Assembly (NCBI GenBank): GCA_963704475.1
Contig: OY969900.1
Location: 682,001-746,000 of the forward strand
Direction: 5' to 3'
DNA: 64,000 nucleotides
Origin: UBA9655 sp963704475
GTDB taxonomy: Bacteria > Pseudomonadota > Alphaproteobacteria > UBA9655
In this document: positions 42,442 through 51,412 of the stretch, piece after piece
Layout: each line of letters opens with the position of its first letter
How positions within the stretch are numbered: position 1 is the first letter of the stretch
Translations under genes and position numbers: made by a program
Notes under the pieces: model-generated
The model's database searches: none
Seen by the model: only the letters and a program-made list of their open reading frames with translations
What the model was told of the DNA's origin: nothing

Positions 42442-43026
42442 ATGAAAAAACTTTCAATTGCTGCCCTTTTAACTTTTACGGCTATGACTCTACCTGCAAA
42501 AGCGGAACCTCTCCCTGCTCCTATCATTTGTGTTGTTTCACAGGCAAGTCTAGACAAGTCCGCAGCTTTAAAGTCCATCGTAGATCAATTACAAAAAAAA
42601 CGTACTGAGGTTCAAAAAGAATTAGCAGCTGATGAGAAAAGACTGAAAGCTGAAGATCAAATTCTTAGTGAGCAACAGAAGAAACTTTCCGAAAAAGAAT
42701 TTGCAACGAAGCGTCAAGATTTTGAAAAGCGCGTCCATGAGATTCAAACAAAGCTTGAAATTAGAAGGATGCAGATGGAAATTGCCTTTGAAGAGGCAAA
42801 GAAAAAGGTATATGATGCTTTCTTAAAAGCCGCTGATGAAGTTAAAAAAGAAATTGGATGTAATATCATCCTTTATAAAGAAACGATTGTAACGGCTGAT
42901 GACTCTTTTGATGTGTCAAGTAAGGTCTTAGAAAATCTGAACAAATCATTACCAACTGTTGCGGTTACCTTTAAGTCTGAGGCTGACATTAAGAAACTTG
43001 TTCAGCAACAAGGACAACAGCAATAA
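42442..43026 (+). CDS. skp: OmpH/Skp-family periplasmic chaperone
   Basis: 194 residues. The signal peptide ends at KAEP (about 22). A core ICVVSQASLDKSAALKSIVDQL is followed by long charged helices (VQKELAADEKRLKAEDQ, EFATKRQDFEKRVHEIQ) that form the tentacles of the trimeric jellyfish fold. It holds unfolded outer-membrane proteins for BamA. AAGGAG precedes the ATG. Its TAA overlaps the ATG of the next gene (TAATG). Confidence 0.92.
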   Translation: MKKLSIAALLTFTAMTLPAKAEPLPAPIICVVSQASLDKSAALKSIVDQLQKKRTEVQKELAADEKRLKAEDQILSEQQKKLSEKEFATKRQDFEKRVHEIQTKLEIRRMQMEIAFEEAKKKVYDAFLKAADEVKKEIGCNIILYKETIVTADDSFDVSSKVLENLNKSLPTVAVTFKSEADIKKLVQQQGQQQ

Positions 43027-43874
43027 TGAAAACCTCGTTTGTCATCCCCGAGCTGGGAATTCTTTTTTTTTCAACGAAAAACATTAGAATTCCTTCATCG
43101 AGGATCTTGTTAGAACTCCTCTTTACTCAGAGAAAATCCCCGCTCAAGAAATTCTATGGTTTACTTTGTAAATCAAGAACTTCTAAGTCGGGGATGACAA
43201 CCCGAGAGCTGCTTATCGCCTTTTCTCTCCTTTTTGCTTCACCTCTTTCTCTCAGCGCTCAAAACAACCCCGAACTCATTGTAACGTTGATGAATCGTAT
43301 CGGGGAGCTTGAAGCTGAACAAAGAAATCTTCGCGGGCAATTGGATGAAGTGCACCATGATCTTTCTATCTTGCAGAAGAGAATGGAGACGTTACTTGCA
43401 GATGTTGATCTCCGCTTCAATAGCCCTGAGGCCACAGACTCGGTCACCATGATAGGGCCTGAGCCTGCAGAGAGAGAGTCCCCGTCTTCTCCCTCACAAT
43501 CAGCAGAGGAAGAGTATGAAAGTGCACGCACCCTCTTAGAGAAAGGAGATTATGAGGCAGCAGGTAAGGCTTTTACTGCCTTCATAAACAATCATTCCAC
43601 TCATGAGCTTGCCGGTGCTGCGCAGTATTGGCTTGGCGTGACTTATTTTGTCCGAAGTCAATATGAAAAAGCAGCGGCTAGCTTCGCTAAGCTCTTTAAG
43701 ACCTATCCTAAATCCCCCAAAACCCCTGATGGGTTATTAAAACTTGCAAAATCTTTAAGCGCCCTTGAGAGAAAGGCAGATGCTTGTACCACCTTAGATC
43801 AGCTCTCAAAGGATTACCCTAAAGCGCATCATAAAGAGATTGCCGCTGAACGTGAAAAGTTAAAGTGTAAATAA
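43026..43874 (+). CDS. cpoB: CpoB/YbgF-like Tol-Pal accessory protein, N-terminus interrupted by a palindromic repeat
   Basis: Periplasmic protein linking peptidoglycan synthesis to Tol-Pal. A signal peptide (LLIAFSLLFASPLSLSAQN), a trimerising coiled coil (LEAEQRNLRGQLDEVHHDL) and TPR units (YESARTLLEKGDYEAAGKAF; AGAAQYWLGVTYF) are seen. The frame begins at 43026, coupled to skp, but the signal peptide starts only at residue 57. The intervening codons translate a repeat (43039-43200). Excising it in frame leaves MKT-REL or MKTSSREL directly before the signal. The ATG at 43194, inside the repeat end GGGGATGAC, may now serve as start. Either way the coding frame is kept. Confidence 0.88.
   Translation: MKTSFVIPELGILFFSTKNIRIPSSRILLELLFTQRKSPLKKFYGLLCKSRTSKSGMTTRELLIAFSLLFASPLSLSAQNNPELIVTLMNRIGELEAEQRNLRGQLDEVHHDLSILQKRMETLLADVDLRFNSPEATDSVTMIGPEPAERESPSSPSQSAEEEYESARTLLEKGDYEAAGKAFTAFINNHSTHELAGAAQYWLGVTYFVRSQYEKAAASFAKLFKTYPKSPKTPDGLLKLAKSLSALERKADACTTLDQLSKDYPKAHHKEIAAEREKLKCK
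43039..43200. repeat. Palindromic repeat inserted into the start of cpoB
   Basis: Outer arms TTGTCATCCCCGA (43039) and TCGGGGATGACAA (to 43200); inside is a second inverted pair around GAATTC (GGGAATTCTTT / AAGAAATTCTA). 162 bases, divisible by three, without an in-frame stop. Flanking AACC at 43031-43034 and 43199-43202 may be a 4-base target duplication. Confidence 0.88.
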
Positions 43875-43879
43875 GGATT

Positions 43880-45073
43880 ATGCCTTTCATTAGTCGTCGG
43901 CTCTCCCTTATCAAGCCCTCCCCTACCCTCTCTATCGCCGCACGGGCCGCGGAGCTAAAATCCCTTGGTCAAGATGTTATCAGCCTTGGCGCAGGTGAGC
44001 CTGATTTTGATACACCGCAATTTATTAAGGATGCGGCCCTTCAAGCGTTAATTCATGGCAAGACAAAGTACACTGCGGTTGAAGGCACTCTCTCTTTACG
44101 AAAAGCCATTGTTGAAAAATTTAAACGAGAAAATAACATTGACTATACGCCAGACCAAATCATTGTTGGAACGGGTGCAAAGCAAGTCATTTTTAATGCT
44201 TTTTTGGCAACTCTTGACCCAATGGATGAGGTCATCATTCCCGCCCCCTACTGGGTCTCCTACCCTGATATGGTGGCGCTCGCAGACGGAGTACCTGTCA
44301 CTACCACATGTCCCAATTTAAAATTAACCCCTTTAGAATTACAAAAGGCCATAACGCCTCAAACAAAATGGCTCATCTTAAATTCTCCAAATAATCCCAC
44401 AGGCCTGGCTTATACCCGCAAAGATCTTGAGAGTTTAGCCATTGTTTTGCGTCAATACCCCCATGTCTATGTCTTGAGCGACGATATTTACGAACATCTT
44501 GTCTATGATGGCTTTCTCTTTACAACGCTCGCCCAAGTGGCACCTGATCTAAAAGACAGAATCTTGACCGTTAATGGCGTCTCTAAAAGCTATGCCATGA
44601 CAGGATGGCGCATTGGCTTTGGCGCAGGCCCGCGAGAGCTTATCAAAGCGATGACGACCTTACAGTCTCAATCGACCTCCAACCCAAATTCCATTGCTCA
44701 AGAAGCAACGCTTGCAGCCCTTGATGGATCTCAAGACTTTCGCAAAAAATGGCTTGACACCTTTAAGGACAGACGCAATCACGCCTTAAAGATTTTCAAT
44801 GAAACCCCTGGCCTTACATGCCTTAACCCTCAAGGCGCTTTTTATCTTTACCCCTCGTGCGCTGCCTTAATGGGAAAGAAAACACCTTCGGGAAAAGTCA
44901 TTGAAAACGATACGGATTTTGCGGCCTACCTTTTGGACACCGTCGGCATTGCCGTCGTTCCAGGAGCCGCTTTTGGGCTCTCGCCTTATTTTAGAATTTC
45001 TTATGCGTTAGAAACCCCTCTTCTTTTGGAAGCCTGTCAACGCATTGCTGAAGCTATTCAGAAGCTGAAATAG
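43880..45073 (+). CDS. aatA: Aspartate aminotransferase (class I/II, PLP)
   Basis: 397 residues, alphaproteobacterial AspAT type (subgroup I-gamma). SLGAGEPDFDTPQFIKDAAL at the N-terminus, the NSPNNPTGLAYTRKDL motif, and the PLP lysine in VNGVSKSYAMTGWRIGFGAG identify it; the substrate arginine is in FRISYA. It transfers amino groups between aspartate and 2-oxoglutarate. AAGGA precedes the ATG, five bases after cpoB, and mdh follows 21 bases on. Its product oxaloacetate is also the Mdh product. Confidence 0.93.
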   Translation: MPFISRRLSLIKPSPTLSIAARAAELKSLGQDVISLGAGEPDFDTPQFIKDAALQALIHGKTKYTAVEGTLSLRKAIVEKFKRENNIDYTPDQIIVGTGAKQVIFNAFLATLDPMDEVIIPAPYWVSYPDMVALADGVPVTTTCPNLKLTPLELQKAITPQTKWLILNSPNNPTGLAYTRKDLESLAIVLRQYPHVYVLSDDIYEHLVYDGFLFTTLAQVAPDLKDRILTVNGVSKSYAMTGWRIGFGAGPRELIKAMTTLQSQSTSNPNSIAQEATLAALDGSQDFRKKWLDTFKDRRNHALKIFNETPGLTCLNPQGAFYLYPSCAALMGKKTPSGKVIENDTDFAAYLLDTVGIAVVPGAAFGLSPYFRISYALETPLLLEACQRIAEAIQKLK

Positions 45074-45094
45074 AATGTAAAGAAAGGAATCATC

Positions 45095-46039
45095 ATGACC
45101 CGACCTAAAATTGCTCTTGTTGGCGCAGGCCAGATTGGCGGCACACTCGCCTATCTAATCGGCCTTAAAGATCTTGGAGACGTTATTCTTCTTGATGTTA
45201 TGGAAGGGACACCTCAAGGAAAAGCCCTAGATATCGCTGAAGCATCCCCCATTGAAGGATTCGATGGAGCGATTAAGGGAAGCAATGACTACAAAGATCT
45301 TAAAGGGGCTGATGTGGTCATTGTAACAGCGGGCGTGCCGCGCAAACCTGGCATGAGCCGAGATGACCTTTTAGATATTAACACAAAAGTAATCCAGGAT
45401 GTCGGCCAAAACATTAGAGAGCACTGTAAAGAGGCCTTTGTCATTGTTATAACCAACCCCTTGGATGTCATGGTGGGCGTGATGAAAGATGCATCCGACC
45501 TCCCCCCTCACCAGGTCGTAGGCATGGCAGGAGTGTTAGATAGCGCCCGCTTCCGCTATTTCTTGGCTCAAGAATTTAACGTGTCTGTAGAAGACGTCTA
45601 TGCCTCTGTCTTAGGAGGACACGGAGATATGATGGTTCCGTTGATTCGCTACTCAACGGTTGGAGGCATCCCCCTCCCCGATTTGATCCGTATGAAGTGG
45701 ACAACACAAGAGCGCATTGAGGCGATTGTTGACCGGACCCGCCAAGGAGGCGGAGAAATCGTGAATCTTTTAAAAACAGGCTCCGCCTTTTATGCGCCCG
45801 CCTCTTCCGCTGTCGCCATGGCAGAATCGTATCTTAAGGATAAAAAACGCATTTTTCCTTGCGCTGCCTGGTTGCAGGGAGAATATGGCGTGAAAGATCT
45901 TTACGTCGGTGTTCCAGTTGTCATTGGCGCAAAAGGTGTTGAGCGCATTATCGAGCTATCACTCACGGCGGAAGAACAGGCCCTCTTTGAGCGTTCAGTT
46001 GCCACGGTACGAGAGCTCGTTGCCGCTCTAAAGCGGTAG
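45095..46039 (+). CDS. mdh: Malate dehydrogenase
   Basis: 314 residues, LDH-like MDH typical of alphaproteobacteria. NAD-binding GAGQIGGTLAYLI with D at the end of the second strand (VILLDVMEG), substrate arginines in GVPRKPGMSRDDLL, and catalytic His in VLGGHGDMMVPL. It oxidises malate to oxaloacetate in the TCA cycle. AGAAAGGAA precedes the ATG. Confidence 0.96.
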   Translation: MTRPKIALVGAGQIGGTLAYLIGLKDLGDVILLDVMEGTPQGKALDIAEASPIEGFDGAIKGSNDYKDLKGADVVIVTAGVPRKPGMSRDDLLDINTKVIQDVGQNIREHCKEAFVIVITNPLDVMVGVMKDASDLPPHQVVGMAGVLDSARFRYFLAQEFNVSVEDVYASVLGGHGDMMVPLIRYSTVGGIPLPDLIRMKWTTQERIEAIVDRTRQGGGEIVNLLKTGSAFYAPASSAVAMAESYLKDKKRIFPCAAWLQGEYGVKDLYVGVPVVIGAKGVERIIELSLTAEEQALFERSVATVRELVAALKR

Positions 46040-46094
46040 ACGGAAAGGCGTCATACTCAGGTCTTTTCTCCTGCTCTCCCTACATAAGCTGCAC

Positions 46095-46811
46095 TCAATC
46101 GTTTGTATGAATACGTCCAGCATCTCTCAGCTGGGCTATCTCATCATCAGCGCAGGCACGATCAGCCGCGTAAGCCTCCGAGTTTGCACTGACTTTCTTC
46201 AAAAACTGATAAATAGCCCCATCATCCATTTCTATACGTTTATCTACTCCCATGAGAGCCATCAGAAGATCAGCACTCGCCCGATCACGTGCAAAAGCTT
46301 TCTGGTTCATACTAACACTCAGCGCAATCGAATAGGCATCCCTATCGTTGATCCGTCTTGTTTTTTTATTAAATCTCATCTGCGCTCTCTTAAGATTAGC
46401 TCTCGCACGATCATATGCGTTAGCCCGTGGGTTACGGCTAACATCTTCTAAAAGCTGATAGGCAGCATCATTTGTAAGTATTGTAATAAGTTTCTTCATG
46501 TGCATCAGGACTCTCTCAAGATCTGCTGTCGCACGATCAGCTGCATAAGCCTCCTCGTTTTCGCTAATGTCCAGCAAACCCTGATAATTTGCATATGCCT
46601 GTGTCGCTGTTGGTCCCTGTCTATTACTTCTCATTATGCTCTGAAGCTGTTCTTTCACATGTTCAACGTCGGAAGCTGGTCTACCTATATTGGTGCTAGC
46701 CGAAGAGATACTGCTACTATCATCATCATCCAAGTTCATAGCCTGAATAGGGAAGAAAGACACACTAATAGCAGTAATCTCACTCAAAAGAATTAATTTT
46801 TTAAATATCAT
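46095..46811 (-). CDS. Secreted helical-repeat protein of unknown function
   Basis: 238 residues from ATG 46811, chosen because AGGAG stands nine bases upstream. The signal peptide ends near IQA (24). Then follow an acidic/Ser-rich stretch and four diverged units of about 42 residues (around 72-104, 117-145, 159-187, 199-228). Their shared core is A-Y-A-x-DRA-x-ADL-x-x-A-x-M, preceded by Y-x-x-LL-x-x-x-SxN. Regular helices are predicted by eye, as in Sel1- or HAT-like arrays, but the consensus is not one I know. A good promoter lies upstream. Confidence 0.78.
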   Translation of the reverse strand: MIFKKLILLSEITAISVSFFPIQAMNLDDDDSSSISSASTNIGRPASDVEHVKEQLQSIMRSNRQGPTATQAYANYQGLLDISENEEAYAADRATADLERVLMHMKKLITILTNDAAYQLLEDVSRNPRANAYDRARANLKRAQMRFNKKTRRINDRDAYSIALSVSMNQKAFARDRASADLLMALMGVDKRIEMDDGAIYQFLKKVSANSEAYAADRACADDEIAQLRDAGRIHTND

Positions 46812-46841
46812 TTGTAATACTCCTGTTATAAAAAACACATC

Positions 46842-46869
46842 ACTATACGAACGAATAGAAAAAAATCAA
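46842..46869 (-). promoter_or_regulatory. Sigma-70-like promoter of the 46095-46811 gene
   Basis: Minus strand: TTGATT (46869-46864), 16 bases, TATAGT (46847-46842), 30 bases before the ATG. Confidence 0.55.
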
Positions 46870-46956
46870 GAAACTTAGAAAAAACCGTTAACCTGTTTTT
46901 AATATTTCCGCGCTATCGTTCTTTTATGATCACCCTTAAAAAAGAAAGGTAGCCCC

Positions 46957-47205
46957 ATGCGTATCCTTGCTCTTCTTACTCTTACGACCTTAGTTTTTCC
47001 CTCTCAAACATGGGCTGAAGCACCGGAATGTCCAGCCTATGCAAATCGTCAAGACTGCCTAGCCTCTGCAGATGAAAATTTAAATAATATCCTTCAGTTC
47101 ATTAATGATGAAGAGGACGGAGCAGATAAAGACCGCCTCATTCTAGCTGCTCATGATGTAAAACATTTTGAGAGTGAGGCGTGCCTTAAAACATGCGTGA
47201 ATTAA
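46957..47205 (+). CDS. Small secreted four-Cys protein
   Basis: 82 residues. The signal peptide ends at TWA (20). The mature part has C25 and C34 before, and C76 and C80 after, a long acidic helix (ADENLNNILQFINDEEDGAD). This suggests a helical hairpin closed by two disulfides. AAAGG precedes the ATG. No family is recognised. Divergent from the repeat protein upstream and convergent with dnaE. Confidence 0.75.
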   Translation: MRILALLTLTTLVFPSQTWAEAPECPAYANRQDCLASADENLNNILQFINDEEDGADKDRLILAAHDVKHFESEACLKTCVN

Positions 47206-47308
47206 AGTGATCTTTTCTTTTTCGAACCAACAAAGAAAAAATAAGGCAATAAGTTTTCTTTGTCTCCTTTGTAAAGCGGAAAGGCAGAATCAGGGCATTC
47301 AATAGACC

Positions 47309-50300
47309 CTACCCTCCTCCCGCCGCCTGTAACGCCATCCTTAGATCAGGACTTAGAGTATAGCTCGGTTTCAACGCAAGCGTTGCAATCTTGTTATCAA
47401 CCCCCACTTTCAGAACAACTTTTGTTTTACCCTGAGGAGCCCCCTCAAGAAGCCGAATGAGTGTATGGGCTTTATCTTCTGATTCAATCGCTAGAGTTAG
47501 GGTTCCTTCCTCGGTCACCTTTTCTAAGCTTTCAATGCCTTGGCATGTAAACCGTAAGTTTTCGTTGAAAAACTGGGCCGTCACTGTCACAAGAAGAGAA
47601 GCGCCTGGGATAAGCACGTCTCGATATTGACTTAAAAGTTCAGAAAAAACAGTGATTTCAAAAACACCCGTCGCATCAGACAACTGAAGAAAGGCATAAC
47701 GATTACCACTTTTGGCGATTCGAGTCTGGAGAGTCATGACAATTCCCACCAAGCGGTAGGTCCCCTCTTGAGGACGAGCGAGGATGTTGGCACTGGACTG
47801 AATCCCTTTCTCTTCAAGAGAGAGGGCATAGGCGTCCAACGGATGGGAGGTAAGATAAAACCCAACCGCCTCAAATTCATGCTGGAGCTTTTCTGTCAAG
47901 GTCCATTCTTGAGCAGGCGTCAAGGGAGGGCGCGTGTCTTCAAGGCTAAAGAGCCCTTGAGACCTTTTATCTTCGTTGCCATAGCGAAGCAATATCTCAA
48001 GATTGTCCATCAATTGACGCCGATTCGGAGAAAGACTGTCAAACACACCGGCTTGAATAAGATTCTCCATTTGCCGTTTGTTAATAACACGCCCATCTAT
48101 GCGCTCCATAACGTCAAAGATATCTTTATAAGGGCCGTGTCTGCCTCGCTCTGTGATAAGAGCGTCCATCGCAGCCGCCCCTACATTTTTAAGGGCCGCA
48201 AGGGCATAGCGAATGGCGTCTCCTTCAACCTTAAACCCCGTATAAGACGCGTTCACATCTGGGGGAAGGAGGTCAATCCCAAGGCGTTTCACTTCGCGCG
48301 CAAAAAACGTTAGTTTGTCTGTATTATGAAGCTCTTGGGTCATGAGTGCCGCCATAAATTCGCCCGGATAATGGGCCTTAAGATAGGCAGTTTGATAGGT
48401 AATGAGCGCATAAGCCGCCGCATGGGCCTTAGGAAAAGCATAACTTGCAAACTTTTCAATTTGATTGAAGAGCTCTTTTGCTGTAGAAGCCTCTCCCCCT
48501 AAATGCGCCTGAATTCCCTCAATAAACTGTTTGCGCTGGGCATTCATTTCAGACTTAATCTTCTTACCCATGGCACGACGTAAAAGATCAGCCCCTCCAA
48601 GGGTATATCCTGCCAGATCCCGCGCAATTTGAAGAACTTGTTCCTGGTACACCATAATACCTTCGGTTTCCTTTAAAATAACTTCCAACTCAGGGTACAG
48701 GTAGGTGGGCTTTTCTTCCCCATGGCGACAGGCAATAAATCGAGGAATGTTATCCATTGGACCGGGACGATAAAGGGCACCGATCGCGATGATATCTTCA
48801 AACTTATCTGGCTTAAGTTTACGGGTAAGGTCCGTCATTCCCGAGCTTTCCACTTGAAACATGCCGATGGTTTCTGCACGCCTTAAAAGCTCAAACGTTT
48901 TTTCATCATCCAGAGGAAGGGCTGAAATATCCACCTCAATTCCACGTTCCTTTAAATAGTCAACAGCTTGTTGAATGACCGTCAATGTCTTCAATCCAAG
49001 GAAGTCAAACTTCACAAGGCCGGCTTGCTCAACGTATTTCATATTGAACTGGGTGGCTGGCAAGGGGGAGCGAGGATCGTAATACAGAGGAACCATTTCA
49101 TCCAAAGGACGATTGCCGATGACAACGCCGGCCGCATGGGTTGAGGCATGACGATACAACCCTTCAAGCTGTTGGGCAATGAAAAGAAGATGCTTCACCT
49201 CTGGCTCATCCTCTGCCATTTGCGTCAGTTGAGGCTCAAGGGTCAGGGCTTCTTCTAGGGTCACAGGATGAGCAGGATTGTTCGGAATAAGCTTACAAAT
49301 ACGGTCTACCTGACCATAAGGCATTTGAAGAACCCGCCCAACATCTCGAAGGACAGCACGGGCTTGCAGTTTTCCAAAAGTAATAATGTGTGCCACCCGA
49401 TCCGCGCCATACTTATCGCGCACATAGCGGATGACTTCGTCTCGCCGCTCTTGACAAAAGTCGATATCAAAGTCTGGCATACTGACGCGCTCAGGGTTTA
49501 GAAAACGTTCAAACACAAGACCAAAGCGTAAAGGATCAAGGTCTGTAATGGTTAAAGACCAGGCAACGATCGAGCCAGACCCGGATCCACGCCCAGGCCC
49601 TACTGGGATACGTTGTGCTTTCGCCCATTTGATAAAATCTGCAACGATCAGGAAATATCCTGAGAAATTCATCGTTTCAATAACGTCAAGCTCATACTCG
49701 AGTTGCTTGGCATACTTTTCTTGAACTTCAGCCTTTGTCTCCTCCGTCATCTCCGGCTTAAACACATAGCGCGCAAGACGCTCTTCAAGGCCTGCACGCG
49801 CTTGGCGACGAAGTTCGCTTCTCTCTTCTTCGCACGGGAACGACGGTAAAATGGGATCAATGGGAGTCAGAAGAAAACTGCAACGCTGAGCAATCACCTG
49901 GGTATTAGCAATAGCTTCGGGAAGATCCTCAAAAAGAGCCTCCATCTCCTCAGGAGACTTAAAGCAATGATCAGAAGTCAGACGTCGCCTATTGTTTTCA
50001 TTAACGTATGTACCCTCTGCAATACAGAGCAACGCGTCATGGGCTTCATAAAGGGAAGGCTCCGGGAAAAAGGCCTCATTGGTTGCGACCAGGGGAATAT
50101 CATGGGCATAGGCAAGGTCAATAAGGGCGCTTTCTACGCAGTCTGTTTCAGACGTTGAAGTGCCTTGGCGGGAAATTTCAATATAAAGGCGATCCTTAAA
50201 AAGGCATTCAAGGGTTTTTAAATAAGTTTCCCCCTCAAGACCCCGCTCAATCCGTTTGGCAAGGCCCCCTTGCGGCCCTCCGGTAAGCGCAATGAGTCCC

Positions 50301-50638
50301 TGTGCCCAAGGCGTTAGTGTCTCAAAATCAATCTGAGGAACGTCCCCCCCCTTAAGGTAAGTATGAGAAACAATTTTAAGAAGATTCTGATAGCCTTGTT
50401 GGTTTTGTACCAGGAGCACAAGCGGCTCTCCTTCCACCCTCACCTGACAGCCAAGAAGGGGCTGAAGACCTGCCTCCCGAGCGCTCAAAGAAAACTCCAT
50501 CGCCCCAAAAAGATTTCCCGTATCCGTCATCGCCACAGCGGGCATGTTATATTTTTTGGCAAGGGCTATCAGGGTTTTGACAGGAATGGCGCCTTCTAAT
50601 AACGAGTACGCGGTATGAACGCGGAGATGGATAAACAT
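47309..50638 (-). CDS. dnaE: DNA polymerase III alpha subunit
   Basis: Replicative polymerase, 1109 residues from ATG 50638 (MFIHLRVHTAYSLLEGAIPV). The open frame reaches 50746 but that part overlaps the upstream dedA gene. The N-terminal PHP domain is followed by the polymerase core with GPGRGSGSGSIVAW and the catalytic Asps in MPDFDIDFCQ. The tandem HhH segment (KAHAAAYALITYQTAYLKAHYP, in part) and the OB fold near the C-terminus (GTYRLVGIVMTLQTRIAKSGN, in part) are present. Complete. Confidence 0.96.
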   Translation of the reverse strand: MFIHLRVHTAYSLLEGAIPVKTLIALAKKYNMPAVAMTDTGNLFGAMEFSLSAREAGLQPLLGCQVRVEGEPLVLLVQNQQGYQNLLKIVSHTYLKGGDVPQIDFETLTPWAQGLIALTGGPQGGLAKRIERGLEGETYLKTLECLFKDRLYIEISRQGTSTSETDCVESALIDLAYAHDIPLVATNEAFFPEPSLYEAHDALLCIAEGTYVNENNRRRLTSDHCFKSPEEMEALFEDLPEAIANTQVIAQRCSFLLTPIDPILPSFPCEEERSELRRQARAGLEERLARYVFKPEMTEETKAEVQEKYAKQLEYELDVIETMNFSGYFLIVADFIKWAKAQRIPVGPGRGSGSGSIVAWSLTITDLDPLRFGLVFERFLNPERVSMPDFDIDFCQERRDEVIRYVRDKYGADRVAHIITFGKLQARAVLRDVGRVLQMPYGQVDRICKLIPNNPAHPVTLEEALTLEPQLTQMAEDEPEVKHLLFIAQQLEGLYRHASTHAAGVVIGNRPLDEMVPLYYDPRSPLPATQFNMKYVEQAGLVKFDFLGLKTLTVIQQAVDYLKERGIEVDISALPLDDEKTFELLRRAETIGMFQVESSGMTDLTRKLKPDKFEDIIAIGALYRPGPMDNIPRFIACRHGEEKPTYLYPELEVILKETEGIMVYQEQVLQIARDLAGYTLGGADLLRRAMGKKIKSEMNAQRKQFIEGIQAHLGGEASTAKELFNQIEKFASYAFPKAHAAAYALITYQTAYLKAHYPGEFMAALMTQELHNTDKLTFFAREVKRLGIDLLPPDVNASYTGFKVEGDAIRYALAALKNVGAAAMDALITERGRHGPYKDIFDVMERIDGRVINKRQMENLIQAGVFDSLSPNRRQLMDNLEILLRYGNEDKRSQGLFSLEDTRPPLTPAQEWTLTEKLQHEFEAVGFYLTSHPLDAYALSLEEKGIQSSANILARPQEGTYRLVGIVMTLQTRIAKSGNRYAFLQLSDATGVFEITVFSELLSQYRDVLIPGASLLVTVTAQFFNENLRFTCQGIESLEKVTEEGTLTLAIESEDKAHTLIRLLEGAPQGKTKVVLKVGVDNKIATLALKPSYTLSPDLRMALQAAGGG

Positions 50639-50654
50639 ATATACTCTTCGCCTT

Positions 50655-51236
50655 TCAAGTTTCGGGGTCGTTGTCCTTCGGGTCTCGCCCTCTGTCACGT
50701 GTAAGAATACGCCATTTATATATTCCATACCATATACCCCCTCCAATCACGGAAAGGCCGAGAATAATTTTAGGAATCATATGGAGTTCATCTATAATAA
50801 GGTAGGCAAAGTAATAAGCAACAACACAACTTACAACGGACCAAATAATAGCCGCAATAAAATTTAAAATAACAAACTGTTTAATTCCAATGCCACTTGT
50901 CCCGATCACGACAGGACTAATGATGCGTATGCCGTAGATAAAACGAAAACTAAGAATAAAAAGAACATTATACCGTTTTAACAGACGAAAGGCTTTCTCA
51001 GCCCGTGGTTTAAGAGTGGGAAACTTGTCCAGGACCCTATTCCCGTAAAAATGGCCGACAAAATAAAGGGATTGATCTGCAACAAGTGTACCCAAAAAGG
51101 AAACCATAATAACTTTAGGCAGAGATAAATATCCTTCATGGGCAAAAAAACCAGCTATAAAAATGATGGATTCGCCTTCAACAAGGGATCCTAAGAAAAC
51201 AGCGATATATCCCCATTGTTCGACAAATTCTTGCAA
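50655..51236 (-). CDS. DedA-family membrane protein
   Basis: 193 residues, SNARE-associated/VTT-domain family of inner-membrane proteins implicated in lipid flipping and membrane homeostasis. Four to five hydrophobic segments; conserved ENxxP-type region seen as LGSLVEGESIIFIAGFFAHEG, the G-x-x-x-G/D motif VADQSLYFVGHFYG, and FRFIYGIRIISPVVIGTSG. It is 16 bases upstream of dnaE; no functional link is known. Confidence 0.9.
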   Translation of the reverse strand: MQEFVEQWGYIAVFLGSLVEGESIIFIAGFFAHEGYLSLPKVIMVSFLGTLVADQSLYFVGHFYGNRVLDKFPTLKPRAEKAFRLLKRYNVLFILSFRFIYGIRIISPVVIGTSGIGIKQFVILNFIAAIIWSVVSCVVAYYFAYLIIDELHMIPKIILGLSVIGGGIWYGIYKWRILTRDRGRDPKDNDPET

Positions 51237-51309
51237 ATCTAATACTCATTTCTCAAAGAAGACTTAGAGTCTTTTATGATAAGGAAGAGGGGCAGTTGTC
51301 AACGACTGT

Positions 51310-51372
51310 CTGTCATGAATAAAAAATGTGAAGCAGAACTTCCTTCCTCTCCCACAAGGGGAGAGGTTTTTT
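51310..51372. repeat. Second repeat family, copy 1 (with hairpin CCTCTCCC...GGGAGAGG)
   Basis: CTGTCATGAATAAAAAATGTG, then AGCAGAACTTCC and CCTCTCCCACAAGGGGAGAGG followed by six T. Closely similar to 62800-62853. The stem plus T-run is a good intrinsic terminator on the plus strand, but no plus-strand gene ends there, so it is probably a dispersed element. Confidence 0.75.
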
Positions 51373-51412
51373 AACAAGCTTCTTCGATCTAACGACAGAG
51401 CCTGATTAAAAA

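Noticed and set aside
51346..51372. Intrinsic terminator on the plus strand
   Set aside because: Stem and T6 are good, but no plus-strand gene ends before it and the sequence is a dispersed repeat; recorded as a repeat.
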